A stretch of 64,000 nt of DNA from Sodiomyces alkalinus F11 (taxonomy: Eukaryota; Ascomycota; Sordariomycetes; Glomerellales; Plectosphaerellaceae), in assembly GCF_003711515.1 (NCBI RefSeq), contig NW_021167079.1, forward strand, positions 1,353,471-1,417,470, written 5' to 3'. This document shows positions 1 to 12,247 of the stretch, one piece after another. Below the pieces are notes generated by a model that searched no databases, was not told the DNA's origin, and saw nothing but the letters and a program-made list of their open reading frames with translations. Each line of letters starts with the position of its first letter. The stretch's first letter is position 1. The translations under genes and the position numbers were made by a program.

Positions 1-260
1 CCGCATCGATCAACTGCCTTGATATTATAGACTTCCCGCAAGAACTTCAGAAACTGTCCATCTGATGGCGAGCTCATGCCGCTTTTCCGCATAACAGCGT
101 GCAGAACTTCATAAGGGACAGATGGAAGGTAGCTATTATCCCCTGAGGTAAGTGGAACTTGGATGTTGTTTTTTAGTGGCCACTTCGGCGCTCGTAATCC
201 ACACCACCCGAAGAACAGGTACGAAGTTATAGCTACAATCAGTACGGATTATTAAGCAGT
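1..260 (-). other. possible partial coding exon running off the left edge
   Basis: The minus strand is open from about position 260 down to position 1 (about 85 codons), after an in-frame TGA. The composition looks protein-like and includes the peptides VPYEVLHAVMRKSG and FLKFLREVYNIKAVD. No Met start precedes most of the frame, so it could be an internal or last-but-one exon of a minus-strand gene lying mostly outside the window. I do not recognise the family. It may equally be a chance open frame. Confidence 0.25.
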
Positions 261-475
261 TGATGTGGCTTCATGTGGTAAGCCAATCAGAGTGTTCGTC
301 ATGATGAGGGGAGATAATTTGCCGCTCAGACCAGCATCATGCAAGTGGCACCAGGTCGTGGCAAGACGCGGCAGACAAAAACTATTATTCTCCCTCGAAC
401 ATCAATTTCGACGTCACCTACTCCGTACTCGCGTCCTTCGACCATGCGGACTACCACCACACACCAACCACGACG

Positions 476-3300
476 ATGAGCCAGGATTACTTCTCCGGAA
501 AAGGCAAGGCTCCTATGAGCCAGGAGGCTCAGCCCGACAATGAAGATGCAGCTGCGGGGAGTCCGACGCCGACTGTCCCAGCTGACGGCCCACCGCAATT
601 CGTGACCGTCGGCTCCGGTTCCACCTCTGTCCACGCTGCCCAACTTCAAGCGATGCTCGATAGAGACTCGGGTTACGGCGGTAGTATCGACGGAGGTGAT
701 GGCCACGTCTCGACTCTCGGTCGCGACCATGCAACGCAACCCGACGTCGATAGGCGGTACCAGGCCGGCGCCATCCACCAACTATGGTACAACCAGCACC
801 GTTCGACCCTTGGCCGTTCTATCACCAAGGTTGTCGAACTTTTGAAACACCTGCAGCAGATGAACGCGCAATGGCCGGCACATTACCCATCGGTGCAACG
901 AACGGATAATACACCAACCCCCGGGTCGTCTTCACGCCCCACCTTCCCTCATTCTTTCTCGACAACGGGCAACAAATCTCAGTCCCGTCCCGCCTCGCCT
1001 GTGCCCCCTCCCGCTCTTCGAAGAGCTATGACAGCAGCAGCAGATTCGCACGATGAAGCGGAATCGAGCAGGGCTTCGGAAAACAGACCGCCCGAGGAAC
1101 CGAGGCTAGTCACACCTCAGATCGCCCAAGACTTCTCCGTCTTGAAGCTCGATCTCAAACTGGGATCTCTATACCAAGCGGAACTCGTGCACTCGCTCGA
1201 AAAGACTTCTATCGCTTCCCTCCTCGACGGTCAGATTAGCTCCAGCATTCGGCACCTCATGAGTCTCCGAGAACGAATCGAAGATACATCCAGCAAGGTC
1301 CTCATCACCGGCGACCTGAACGCAGGCAAGTCGACCTTTTGCAATGCCCTTCTGCGACGAAAAGTTCTTCCGGAAGACGAGCAGCCTTGTACGGCCATTT
1401 TTTGCGAGGTATTGGACGCAAGGGAAAATGGCGGAATCGAAGAAGTGCATGCGGTGCATAAAGATGCAGTCTATAATCGACATGACGAGACGACATACGA
1501 CGTGTTCAAACTATCAGAGCTGGAAACGATTGTGGTCGATAATGCGACATATACTTTGTGCAAGGTCTACGTGAAGGATGTGCGGACCATCGACGAATCG
1601 CTCCTCAACAACGGGGTGGTGGACATCGCCCTCATCGATGCCCCGGGCCTCAACTCAGACACAACCAAGACCACGGCTGTTTTTGCGAGGCAAGAAGAGA
1701 TTGACGTGGTCGTGTTTGTGGTTTCGGCCGCTAACCATTTCACCATGACGGCCAAGGAATTCATTTGGGCGGCAGCAAAAGAGAAGGCATACCTCTTTAT
1801 TGTTGTGAACAGCTTTGATGCCATCCGAGATAAGGGCAGGTGCAAGAAGATGATCCTCGAGCAGGTGAATGGGTTGAGCCCACGCACCTTCAAGGAGTCT
1901 GCGGAACTTGTTCACTTTGTTTCGAGCAATGCCGTTCCGGCGGCTCCGGGCGGGGCGCCTGGTGGCAACGGAAGCTCAAGCGGCGGCGGTGGTGGTGGGG
2001 ATGACGACGACCCAGGCCACGATCCCAAAGGCAAAGGCAAAGATGTCGATAAAGTCCGAGATTTCGAGAACTTGGAACAATCGCTTCGGAGGTTCGTCCT
2101 AGAGAAGAGAGCAAAGTCGAAGTTGGCACCGGCCAAGACGTACCTGCTCAACATACTCAACGATGTCCATACCCTGGCAACAGTCAACGCCGATGTTGCC
2201 CAGGGAGAGCTTGATCGGGTGACGCGAGAACTCCAGGAGATCGAACCGCAGCTCGCATCGAGCACGAAGGCAAGGTCACAGACGGGAGAAGAGCTTGACC
2301 AAACGATCGAGGCGACTTGCAAGGACGTTTACGACTACACGAGGACAACGCTGAATTCGGCCATCACTCGCGTCGGGGACAGCAACCACGGTGTACAGTA
2401 CCGCGGCTTGTTCGCCGCATTCGATTACGCCGAAGAGTTAAAGGAGGCCATGATGGCACACATTTCCGAGTCGGTAGCTGGATGCGAGGAGCACGCGAGG
2501 ATGAAGACTGTCGCTGGCGTCAACGTTATCAAGCAGTTGGGCATCCTGCATGTTGGCAACGATTTCCAGAATCTTACTTTCCGACCTGACGTTATGTTCA
2601 AGAGAAAGCGGGATTCCCTTGCCAGGCAGGTCGAGATCCCCACGGAAGTCTGGGACTTTGTGGATTGGTCCACCATCTTGCAGCAACAGGAGAAGGTCGC
2701 TGGTACGGGCATGGCGCTTACCCTGGCCGGTGCCATTTTGCCTCGTGCTGTTGGCCTGGATACGGGCTGGATTAGCCATGCTTTCAACGCCGCCAAAATC
2801 ATGGGCAACGACAACCTACGCCGGCTTCTCCTCCCTGGCATCTTTGCTGCTGGTAAGCGAATGCTCGGCCCTTTTTTTCTGCACCTTTTTTTCTTTCCCT
2901 TTTCTTTCCTCTCTCTAACCAATGATTTCTTCTAGCAATCGCGGCCGGCGCCTATGTGATCAGCCAGATCCCCAACTCTCTACCTCATCGTCTATCGAAT
3001 AAAATCTCCATGCAACTGGCGTCCACCGATTACGTGCACGAGAACTCCACACGTATCTCAGGTTCGGTCCGCAAGGTTCTCCGCATCCCGGCCGACAACC
3101 TCCGCTCTGGACTGGAGCGGAGCGTCAAGGACCTAGGGGAGAGGCGCGAGAAGACGGTCAAGGTGCGGGGGGAGAGCGAGGTGGCTCTCAAATATTTCGG
3201 CAACTTGGTACGGAAGAGCGCGGAACAGCGGGCACAAGTCGACCGTGTGGACTTGGATTCGCCGCCTCCCGATGCCGCGGCTGCACTACAGGCCCATTGA
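476..3300 (+). CDS. FZO1: mitofusin / fuzzy-onion GTPase of the mitochondrial outer membrane
   Basis: Two exons, 476-2852 and 2936-3300, give 913 residues, near the size of yeast Fzo1. The dynamin-like GTPase domain has a P-loop GDLNAGKST at residues 279-287 and the G3 motif DAPG at 388-391. The segment VVNSFD near 443-448 sits where the G4 motif is expected. Two hydrophobic stretches (about 744-755 and 784-803) form the paired membrane anchor. The helical C-terminal tail ends in the Ala/His region before the TGA at 3298. The 83-bp intron falls inside the second membrane segment, has a CTCTAAC branch site and ends in TCTAG. The family drives outer-membrane fusion of mitochondria. The first ~200 residues are Ser/Pro-rich and disordered. 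ATG 476 is the first Met of the open frame. Function is inferred from motif order and is highly likely. Confidence 0.93.
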
Positions 3301-5438
3301 GTGTTTCGCTCGAGTTAGAGCAGAGGAAAATCCAAAAGTAGGTCGGAGAGGTATGTATAATGGGAATGACTTGTTTTTTTATATTTTTGTCTTTTTTTCT
3401 TTTACTCAACACAGTCACGAATTGGCATTGTGGGCATGGCGTAAACGGTACAGGCCTATTCTTTGCGAGACAGCAGACAAAACCGTCCCCTGTCTCACCC
3501 TCACCTTGTTACCTTTGCACCATGGAATGCCTAGGTGTAATAAACCTGCGATTCTTGTTCCTTGGAGGCGTTCATTCCCCTCCCCTCTCCAGTTGGTGTA
3601 GTTATTTTTTCTTCAGTTGGTAGGGCAGTCCTTAGGATGGACATTCGCTACCTAGAGAATATTACTTTTTGCAATCAGCAAATCGTCTTGGCGTGCTATC
3701 TGGCGATTTCGTATTGGTGTTGTTTATACAATGAATATATGCCAGGAATCTTCAGCAGCGGCAGAAGTTGGGTAGGGAATTAGTTGACGATAAACGCATC
3801 TTGGCCGATCAACCTAGGTTGGATATTAATTAGGGACAGGCAGCAGGGGGAAAAGAAGGGAGCTGAAGATGGGAAGACCGAACAGGTTCTTAGTATGATG
3901 CTCTTCTTGCTTCTTCCTCGTGGCGCATGTTCTGTGATCCCGTGAAGCCTGAGAAGGGAGATCTACGAAGCATTACTCCGTGCTTCTTACCGTTCTACGG
4001 TTTCCAGAAGTTCCAGAAAAGATAATGTAAAAGGTACCTACCTACCTACCTATCTGTACCGTCGTAGGCATAGATGTTGTACATATTCGTACAACGTAAT
4101 TTCACTTTGGCTCGGGATGAGCTGTTTCAAGCGAGTTGATACACAGTGAAAGATGCATGCCAAGACCTTAGACCAGGGCTGGAGGCCCAGGAGTTAGTTG
4201 GATCACACTCGATTCCTGTGCATCTTTGCATTTTGTATCCGTGTTGTCCTTCCTATACCACGAATGTAGGCCGGCAGTGGTATGAAAATCTGTCTGTAGA
4301 GACAAATGATTAGGGTAATGAGCTTCTTCTGTCGCTGCTTCACTTTCTTGGGCAAGCGAATGACCAGTCCAGCGGGAAGCAATTAATATGCTGCGGTATC
4401 ATGTAAGTAGGTAATATGGGAATTGCATTCAGGGGCAACGAATTAATATCCGAAGTACTAAGTACTCCGTACCTTCGGTAAGGTACCTTACCTTGTGCAA
4501 AGAAAAGTAATCCTACCTTGGTTTAGTGTAAGGACGGTTGTTGCATTGGTGGAGTTTCACCCCTGGCAAAGGAAGAAGGAAATACCAGGAAGAGTTGCGA
4601 GGCCCAAGCTCCCCCGAGAATCATTAGGTACCTGATCCATACGCCGTATCTGTACATACATGTGCAATGGAAATTCTAGCGCCAATTGACGCGTGATATT
4701 GTCCTTTGGCCCCTTCTAATAAGTTACCATTTCGATTCGGCTCTTTGGGTCTGGTGCTGGACAATGTACTTCGTACTCTCAGGTGCCTTCCATCCTAATC
4801 TCCTATCTCTCCTCAAATGTGACCATACTTTTTTTCCTCTTCGCCTGTCGCCCAACTTTTGACCCTACCTGTCTGTCCTTGACTGTACTCTCACCCCTCG
4901 TTCAGGGTCAACGTCGAGCAACTACCAGCACCGGTCGTGACGGTCCTTCGCTTCGTTTTGTCTTTACACATTGTACTTGTCTCATAAACACACTCCCTCT
5001 TTTCTTCTTCTTCCCTCGCTTCTTGTCAGCCAACTTTCTATCCCCCCTAATCTTCCTACCCAATTCAATTCCACTCGACGCGCCGCAACATTCCACGCCT
5101 CAACCCTCGGTTCGTCCCTCAACGACAACCCATCTTCATCGTCCTCTTCGCCGCCTCACTTCTCGACGCAGCACTGCAAATGCCCTCCTCGTGAAAAGCT
5201 ACAGCTGGCTTTCTCGCCCATCCGACGCCTGACATTGATACATGCGAATTGCTTGCATCCTCTTCCGGCTACCCCACATGCCGTCGTACTGCCCTCGCCC
5301 CTGAACATCACAACTTCTCACGACCAACGACTGTCGACTGTTCATCCATCGACGCACTCCAGCGACGGGGCTAATTACTGAGGGTTCTGCGCTGGTTTTC
5401 CTGCTACTATTCGTAGGCGCCGAACCAGGCACATCAGA
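3301..5438. other. intergenic, FZO1 3' region and leader of the ADF-H/PH gene
   Basis: No gene is supported. A TACC-repeat cluster lies at about 4034-4060 and an AAGGTACC/TACCTT cluster at about 4455-4500. From about 4780 to 5438 the plus strand is strongly pyrimidine-rich and reads open for about 150 codons with Ser/Pro/Thr-biased content. That is typical of a long fungal 5' leader rather than a coding exon. Confidence 0.6.
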
Positions 5439-8400
5439 ATGTCCCTGAATGGTCTGGACGACCCCAAGGTCAGGGAGGCCCATGAAGCGGCTGCTGCTGA
5501 ACCAGGAGGATGGTATGCCGTACATCCCTCCCCCGAAAATTCCCTGTTGTGTACCTCGGATTGGAAGAGCCCCAAGTCGGCGCCATGGCTTCGAGTCGTA
5601 CCTCTGTTCGACGCGTTTCTTGGCGTTTCTTCTTCTTCCTTTTTTTCTTTCGCTCTTTTCTTTCTTTTCAATTGAATCCAGTTTGGTGGGCGATTCCGAC
5701 TGATTGGATACAGGTTCCTTCTCAAGTATGCCAGCCGCGATGAAGTCGATCTGCTGGCCCGTGGCAACGGCGGCATCGTCGAGATGCGAAACAACATCGC
5801 CCAGTACGAGGAGAAATCCCCCTTGTTCGGTTTTCTCAGGTACCGCCGCCGCAACGTCATCATCAAATACCTTCCCGAGGACTGTTCGCGGCTGATCCAG
5901 GGTAAGTTGAATCTCCCCTGCCCTCACGTGCGAACAGTGCCACGATTGTCCACGCTTCGCGTATTGGATATCGAAGGCGCTGTGGCGCGAAAAGGGGCAT
6001 CCCGGATCAACAAAAATATTTGACTAATCGAACCGGCTTTGTACAGCCCGCGTAACCGTCCATTTCAACGCCGTATGCGAAAAGTTCACGCCGTATAACA
6101 CCCTTTTCTCCATTTCGACGGCCAAGGAGCTCAAAGATACGAAACTGTCGGCGGCCTGTTCTCTACATGCCGCCTCTGGTTCAACGTCGTCTTCGACGAG
6201 CTCCCTCCGCGGGAGGAGGCTGATGGAAATTGCCGAAGAAGAAGAGGAGGAGCAGCGATCCAACAAGAGGAAATCAGCGGTACCCGAAGATGACATGGAA
6301 CACGAGGATGATGCACCTGCCGTACCGTCAGATACACCACCACAGTCCCCCGAGCCTCCAGTAACCCTGAACTCGGAACTGGCTGCGTCCCCCGAGGAAC
6401 GGAGGTTCTCGCCCTCTTCCGACCCGCCTGATTTCGTCGGGGCTGCACGGCCAATTTCGCCCACCCAATCCATAGATAACGGCAGGCCCATGTCGTCTCA
6501 AACTGCCCGTCCCGAGCTCTATGGTTATTCCAACTACACCTACGGTAAACCGAAAGTGAAGCTGGCCCCGCGACCTTCGATCGACGTGAGTGGCCGACCG
6601 AAAACCGCTGGGAACTTCAGACCCGTCTCGCAGATGCCGGCCGGTTTCAAGCTGTACTCCAAGGGTTCCAAGAGACAGAAATCGCGTGACGAGGACGTTC
6701 TGGAAGCTCCACAGGACGACCTTAGTTCGCATGTTGCATTTGGTCCTTCCTCCAATGGTCCCTCCGACTCCCACTCCATTTCCCTCGGCGAAGACCTGAC
6801 AAAACTGCACACCGATTCCATCCGCCCTGCAACCAGCTCCGGCGCTTCCGCCAAGTCTCCCACGATGTCCAGTTTCCCCGGCTCTGCCAGACCGACGATG
6901 ACGCCTGAGAAGGCGAGACTGATGAAGGCCATGCAGTTGCGGGAGAAGAAAAAAATGATGATGAGCACGCAGCCTGTAGAGACTACCGGTTCACCCGATG
7001 CTCCGCCGGGAAATACTGAGGACGGCAACTTCGACGGCGCCGGCAACGACGATGCACGGCCAGCAGAGCAATTTGGCACCACCGTCGACAATGGACTCGA
7101 ACCGCTTTCGGAAGAAGATGAGCGACGCCTGTCCATGGCTAAGCTGGACTCTGGCGTCGTAGCGGACGTGTTCTCGACATCGCTTCCCACCGATCCATCC
7201 GAATCCACGCGCAGCGATTCGGGCCCCGCATCCCCGCTCATTCTATCCTCGGAGCCGGACCAGTCGACTAAGGCATCGTCGCTATCCGAATCGACAGACG
7301 AGACGGTCCAAGAAACCCAACCGAGAAAGGAACTCGACGGAATCGAGGACGCAAATCCGAATACTGGGGAAGACCAGACGACTCCGGCCCTGTCAGATAC
7401 CGCAGTGGTGATCATGAACGAAGACGAATCCCCCAATGCACAGCAGACTGAGGAGAAACAAGGGGCGACCGATGACCGGGACTCGGAGGAGAAGGCCGGT
7501 GCTTCTGAGCCAGTCCAAGACGAGCCCTCCAAGGAAGTTGAGGCGCCACAACAAGGATCTGACAACGGCACGACTGAAATATCGTTGACCCATCTCACTC
7601 CTGAGCTCCCCAGCGATGCAGCCGTGACACCAGCCGTGGCCCTGTCAGGCAGCTCAGCCGATGAAGAGAACAAGACCGAAGAAGCTGTTTCGAACCAAGT
7701 TGATAGCACGCCAGACTCGCCACAGCGGGCATCCAAGTTTGCGATTCCCAAATCCAAGTTCTCGACGCACGATTCCAACAACTCGACAGCGCCAACTTTC
7801 GATCTGCGTATGACGGCACCCAACGCGGTGGAAGACGACGCGCCGGGAGCAGCATCCAGCCTTGTCATCGACGCTGACACGGGCGAAGAAGCAGTTCTCT
7901 CAAAGCCCTCGAAGCACAAAGTCGCGGTGGAGCCAATCCGTACCGACCTTGCTGCGACAAACAGACGGCCGATTTCACGCCTCTCCGATGATGAGGACCT
8001 TATGAACGAGCTTCAATCGGCGCCCGTGGAGCAAGCGCAACCCCTACTTGTCTCAAAGTCGCCTGTCACGCCGGTCTTTCCCACCAGACAAGCTGTGGAG
8101 GGTGTTGGTGGCATGCAGAGTGGCAAGGAGGCCGCCCCTCGAACCGTTGTCCGGACCATCTCGAATCCCGTTCGGGGCAGTTTTCTCGCGCCAACGGATG
8201 TATCCCAGAGCTCTGCGCGGTCGGTGTCTTCAGGTGCCGCATACCTACACAAGATCACGCAGCAGCAGACATCCAGCCACCAAAAGAATCTCGCCAAGAG
8301 CGGCAAGCTTGGCTCCAACATCTCGCAACGAATCAAGGCCCTGGAGAAGCTCTCCAGCTCCTCTGACAAGGATGCGTCACCACGAGGCGGCGTGCCGTCG

Positions 8401-9884
8401 TCGACATTTTTCGCCGTGCGTAAAACGAGTACGCGAGACCCATCACGCTCGCCTTCGCTGGTGGACCGCGCCAGTTCGTTGACCCGCGGAAGCCCCACGC
8501 GCTCGGTCATTTCCGAGTCACGGGATGGTTCTCCGGAACTCAGGGTCCCGCGGGAGAGGTCCGGATCGGTTGCCAGCCGGCTGTCAATGTTTGAAGTGCC
8601 GTTGGTGCCACCCGCTCATACGATGCCACGAGGCCAGCCGGAATCCGTCTCGGTGACGGCCCGGATTATTCGAGACAGCAGCCAAGTCGGAAAGGCGGCT
8701 CCGCCGCCCAAGGACCCGTCGGAGTTTAGCCGTCTGGACTTGAAGGTGTCCCCCCTTGAGGTGAACCATCAGAAGGCTACGCCGCCAGGGCTAGCTCCTG
8801 CCTTTGACGCAGTCGAGGCGTCGCCGTCCAGGGAAACGATCCGCGAGAGGAGGATGTCCAAGGAGAAGCGCCGGTCGCAGTCGATGGATCCCGCCGGTGG
8901 CGACAGCGACGTCAAGTCGCGGCGTTCATCGCTGAGTGTCGTCCGGGGTTTTATCAAAGACCGGCGCAAGAGCCTGACTTCGGCCTCGACAGACGTCTTG
9001 GCGGCGCCGGGCCTTGCAAGCCCGGCCCAATCGCCCTCGCGCCCTTCTTCGACGAACCACAGCAACAGCAGCTTCCCTCGGCGACTTTCCATCAGCAGCC
9101 GGCGATCCTCGGTCAGCCGGGACGGCGGGACTCCCGCCATGTCGCCGTCGATGTTTACGGAAGGGAGCGCTTCGGGCGACGACAGCAAGTCCACGAACAG
9201 CGACAAGAAGAAGGGTAGGGCTGGACGGTTCATGCGTCGGCTTTCTTCCTCGTTTGCGTCGAGCCGGAATAAGAATCTCGCTCCGACGACCATCTCGCCG
9301 ACGGTGCATGAGGAGGACCTCCCCGAGGTGGCGGCGACGAATCCGCGATCAAACCAGCAGCAGCAGCAAGCCCAGCCTCAGCAGCCGTCGGTCGTGTCGT
9401 ACATGGGTGACGTGAACGTGCAGTTCCCCGATAACCTGCTGTGGAAGCGGCGCGCTATGTGTCTGGACTCGCAAGGGTTCTTGATCCTGAGCGCGTCGAC
9501 GGCGACGGCTCCTTCCCGGGACAAGTTGGCGGGAGCCGGGGTGAAGCGGTATCATCTCAGCGAGTTCCGTAATCCGTACACGCCGGACGTGGAGGTGCAG
9601 GAGCTGCCGAACAGTGTTGTGCTCGATTTCCTGGAGGGCTCTGGATTGCAGATTGCCTGTGAGGACCGGGCGGGCCAGATGAACGTCTTGCATAGTAAGT
9701 ACATTGATTGAGAGGGGAGAGAGGGGAAAGAGAGAAAGACAGCGATGAAGACCTTGGTGGGGGGGAGTTCTTCTTTGTCTTCTTTTTTTCTTCTTCTTTT
9801 TCTTAACGGGCTCAACGAGTGCTAACCTGAATCTCCCTAGTTCTCCAAGAGGCGCATCAGAACCACACATCGTTTGGTCAGTGA
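5439..9884 (+). CDS. large protein with N-terminal ADF/cofilin-like domain and C-terminal PH-like domain
   Basis: Four exons (5439-5512, 5714-5901, 6047-9694, 9841-9884) give 1317 residues. Residues about 25-125 form a compact domain containing YEEKSPLFGFLRYRRRNVII and an ARVTVHF strand, which resembles a coactosin-type ADF-H fold. About 1050 residues of Ser/Thr/Pro/Glu-rich disordered sequence follow. Residues about 1205-1305 are again compact (LLWKRRAMCLDSQGFLIL, then KRYHLSEF), resembling a PH-like domain, and the last exon adds HILQEAHQNHTSFGQ. The disordered middle contains many RxxS sites, suggesting phosphoregulation. Such architecture would suit a cortical actin/membrane linker, which is an inference. 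The start at 5439 gives the only splice path that preserves the first domain. All four joins keep frame. The exact family name is unknown to me. Confidence 0.85.
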
Positions 9885-12247
9885 TCCGGATACCGATTCT
9901 TGAGCCCGACTCCGAGGGTATTCGCACGGGTCGACGCAATCACCGCCCTCCGACCATCCTATTCTAAAGGCCCTTCTTGTCTCTCGTTTCCTCTCTAACC
10001 CATCCCCAAACCCTCATATCTTACCGATTTTCTCTTTGGCTGGGATTGGAAGACAGCATGGCTATGCGCGATATAGCCGCCTTCTTTTCTTTCTCTTTTC
10101 TTTGTCTATTAAATAACCACCACCATGGTACGACTATTTGATGCCGTTCCATGACACGCCGGATTTCGTTTTATTCTATATTTTACTTTTTAGTCTTACC
10201 TTTTATAGTGCTCTTCTAGAAGAGGGACCTTCGGCTTGGTCGTCGCATTGCGGCTTTGTCAAAACTGAGCTTCTTTACCAAACATGGTACTTCGCCGGTA
10301 GACTCGGATGTTTATTTTATTTATATTTTCTTTCTCGTTGGGGACTCATTTCGTTCTGGAAAACGATACCACCGCTGCAGAAAAAAGAGGGAGGTTTCGG
10401 GGGATCATTGGGTCAGGCTTAGCTTGACTGACAAGTCAGAAGTTGTCCAAGCAAGGAATATGTATTGGTTAAAGAGAGCGCTCCCCTACGGTCGTCATCC
10501 GTCGTTGGATTTCTTTAGGCGTATCCGCAAGCCAAAAAGACAAAGCTGGGCATAAGAAAAGAAGTTGGTTTCGGTGTGAAGAAGTAAATAGCGGGGGTGG
10601 TGATATTTATATGCCTAATCAACACTTCTTGGGAGCTTGTTACAGTCACACTCCTCTGTTCCGGATGCGGTGATGTTTTACGAAGGACTCCGTCCGTATG
10701 ATCGTACCTCGCTGGTCGCTGTCGCTGTCAGGGCTGGGCGCCAAGATGTTAGAGGCCTTGGCATAGGTTGTTGATGGCGTGAGTGCCCAATCACATTTCG
10801 CCCTGGAGCTCAACAGCTGGAGGACAAGCTTTTGCCAATGCTGCCCAGACTTTGGGGGTCGTCGCCGCACAAACGTCAACTTCCTCCCTGGTTGGTAAGG
10901 GAATTAGACGACATATACCCGGATACCTACCCGGGTTTGGCTGGTTATAGGTCAGAGCCCGATGGACTGGTCAGATGTCCGAAGTCTTAGAACATTATGT
11001 TGACAGCGATATCTCTGTCCTGGCTCTGGTTAGTGCAAAATTCTCTGTTCGAGCTCTGACCTATACCCACCCCTACCAGGGTAGGTAGGTAGGACAATGT
11101 CTATTTCCACGTGCAGATGGTGGCCGCCCAGGGGAAATTCATCAGTTAAAGGCAATTCAGGTCCGGGCGCTTGCCGGCAAACGGCTTCTTGGCCTGTTAT
11201 CTGTCCTTGGTTGGTGATCAAACTCCCACTGGGGGTGACTCGTGAGTGGTTCCTTTAGGCTTTTCGTGCTTGGTCCCATCGGAATCCTCCTTATAGCGCC
11301 GGTATTCGTTCCGACCAAAGAGAGCATCAACTCTACTCCGTAAGAGTACGGTAAGGTAAGGTAAGTCTAAGGTAAGTACTTGGTACCTAAGTACATGAGA
11401 CCTAAGGTACTCAACCCCAAGTAATCCGTACCTATACTTACTCGCTCCGGAGTAGGAATATGGGTGAAGTCATCGGCACGATATCCGAGAAAAGGATAAG
11501 GCAGGTAGAAACGAGAATCCCCCTAATCCAAGCCCCACGCCTTACAGCTCCAAGGAAGGCGTGACTCGTTAATATAGGGTATGTACTCGGTATTCCTCCG
11601 ATATCCTCTGGTCTTTGGGTAGCCCCTGCTTAAGGTAAGGTAGTCGGAGTAAACGGGAAAGAAATACAAGAGTACGCGAATTATGATATTCGCCTCCCCC
11701 AGCTCGGAACATTTCTTCACTCCTCTCTGACGCTCTTCCGTCATCCTTTTTCCTTGTCGTGTCCCACACAACGGCCTATGTTGGACTTGGGGTGATATCG
11801 ATTGAGCTATCTTGTCTCTTTTTTGCTGGCGTCGACCTTATGAGACATCGTGATATGTTTGTCTCGACTTGGCTACCCGAGTTTAACGTCGGTGTTTATC
11901 GAATCATACCCATTGCATCAAACAACGGCAACCATTGCGTTTTCGTTGCGGGATGAACTCGTCTTGTTTTCTTGTCTTACAGATATCGGTGAAGCACAGC
12001 AACTTAGTCGATCTGGGATTCAGGAGACCTGTTTCTCCCCTCTTAGGGGTCCTCTGTTGAAGTACCAGCCCGGGGAATCCCCTTCAATTTCGACGAGACG
12101 AGCCAGCCAGCATAGCCGACGACATCTTGGATTCTGGGGGAACTTGGCCTGAGATCAGGAAAAAAGAAAAAAGAAGAAAGAAAGAAAGAAAGAAAAACCG
12201 GAAACCGACCCTTCTAACTCGTCATCTCAGTCTCTTTACTCACCGCA
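9885..12247. repeat. gene-free interval with AAGGTA repeat cluster
   Basis: No coding region is supported; the short open frames here are AT/T-rich or out of character. At about 11340-11450 the sequence is built almost entirely of GGTAAGG, GGTAAGT and GGTACCT words. A GAAA microsatellite lies at about 12165-12196, just upstream of the NHA1 start. Confidence 0.55.

Noticed and set aside
4783..5381. Plus-strand open frames before the ADF-H/PH gene
   Set aside because: Pyrimidine-rich leader giving Ser/Pro/Thr/Phe-rich translation; no continuity with the downstream protein.
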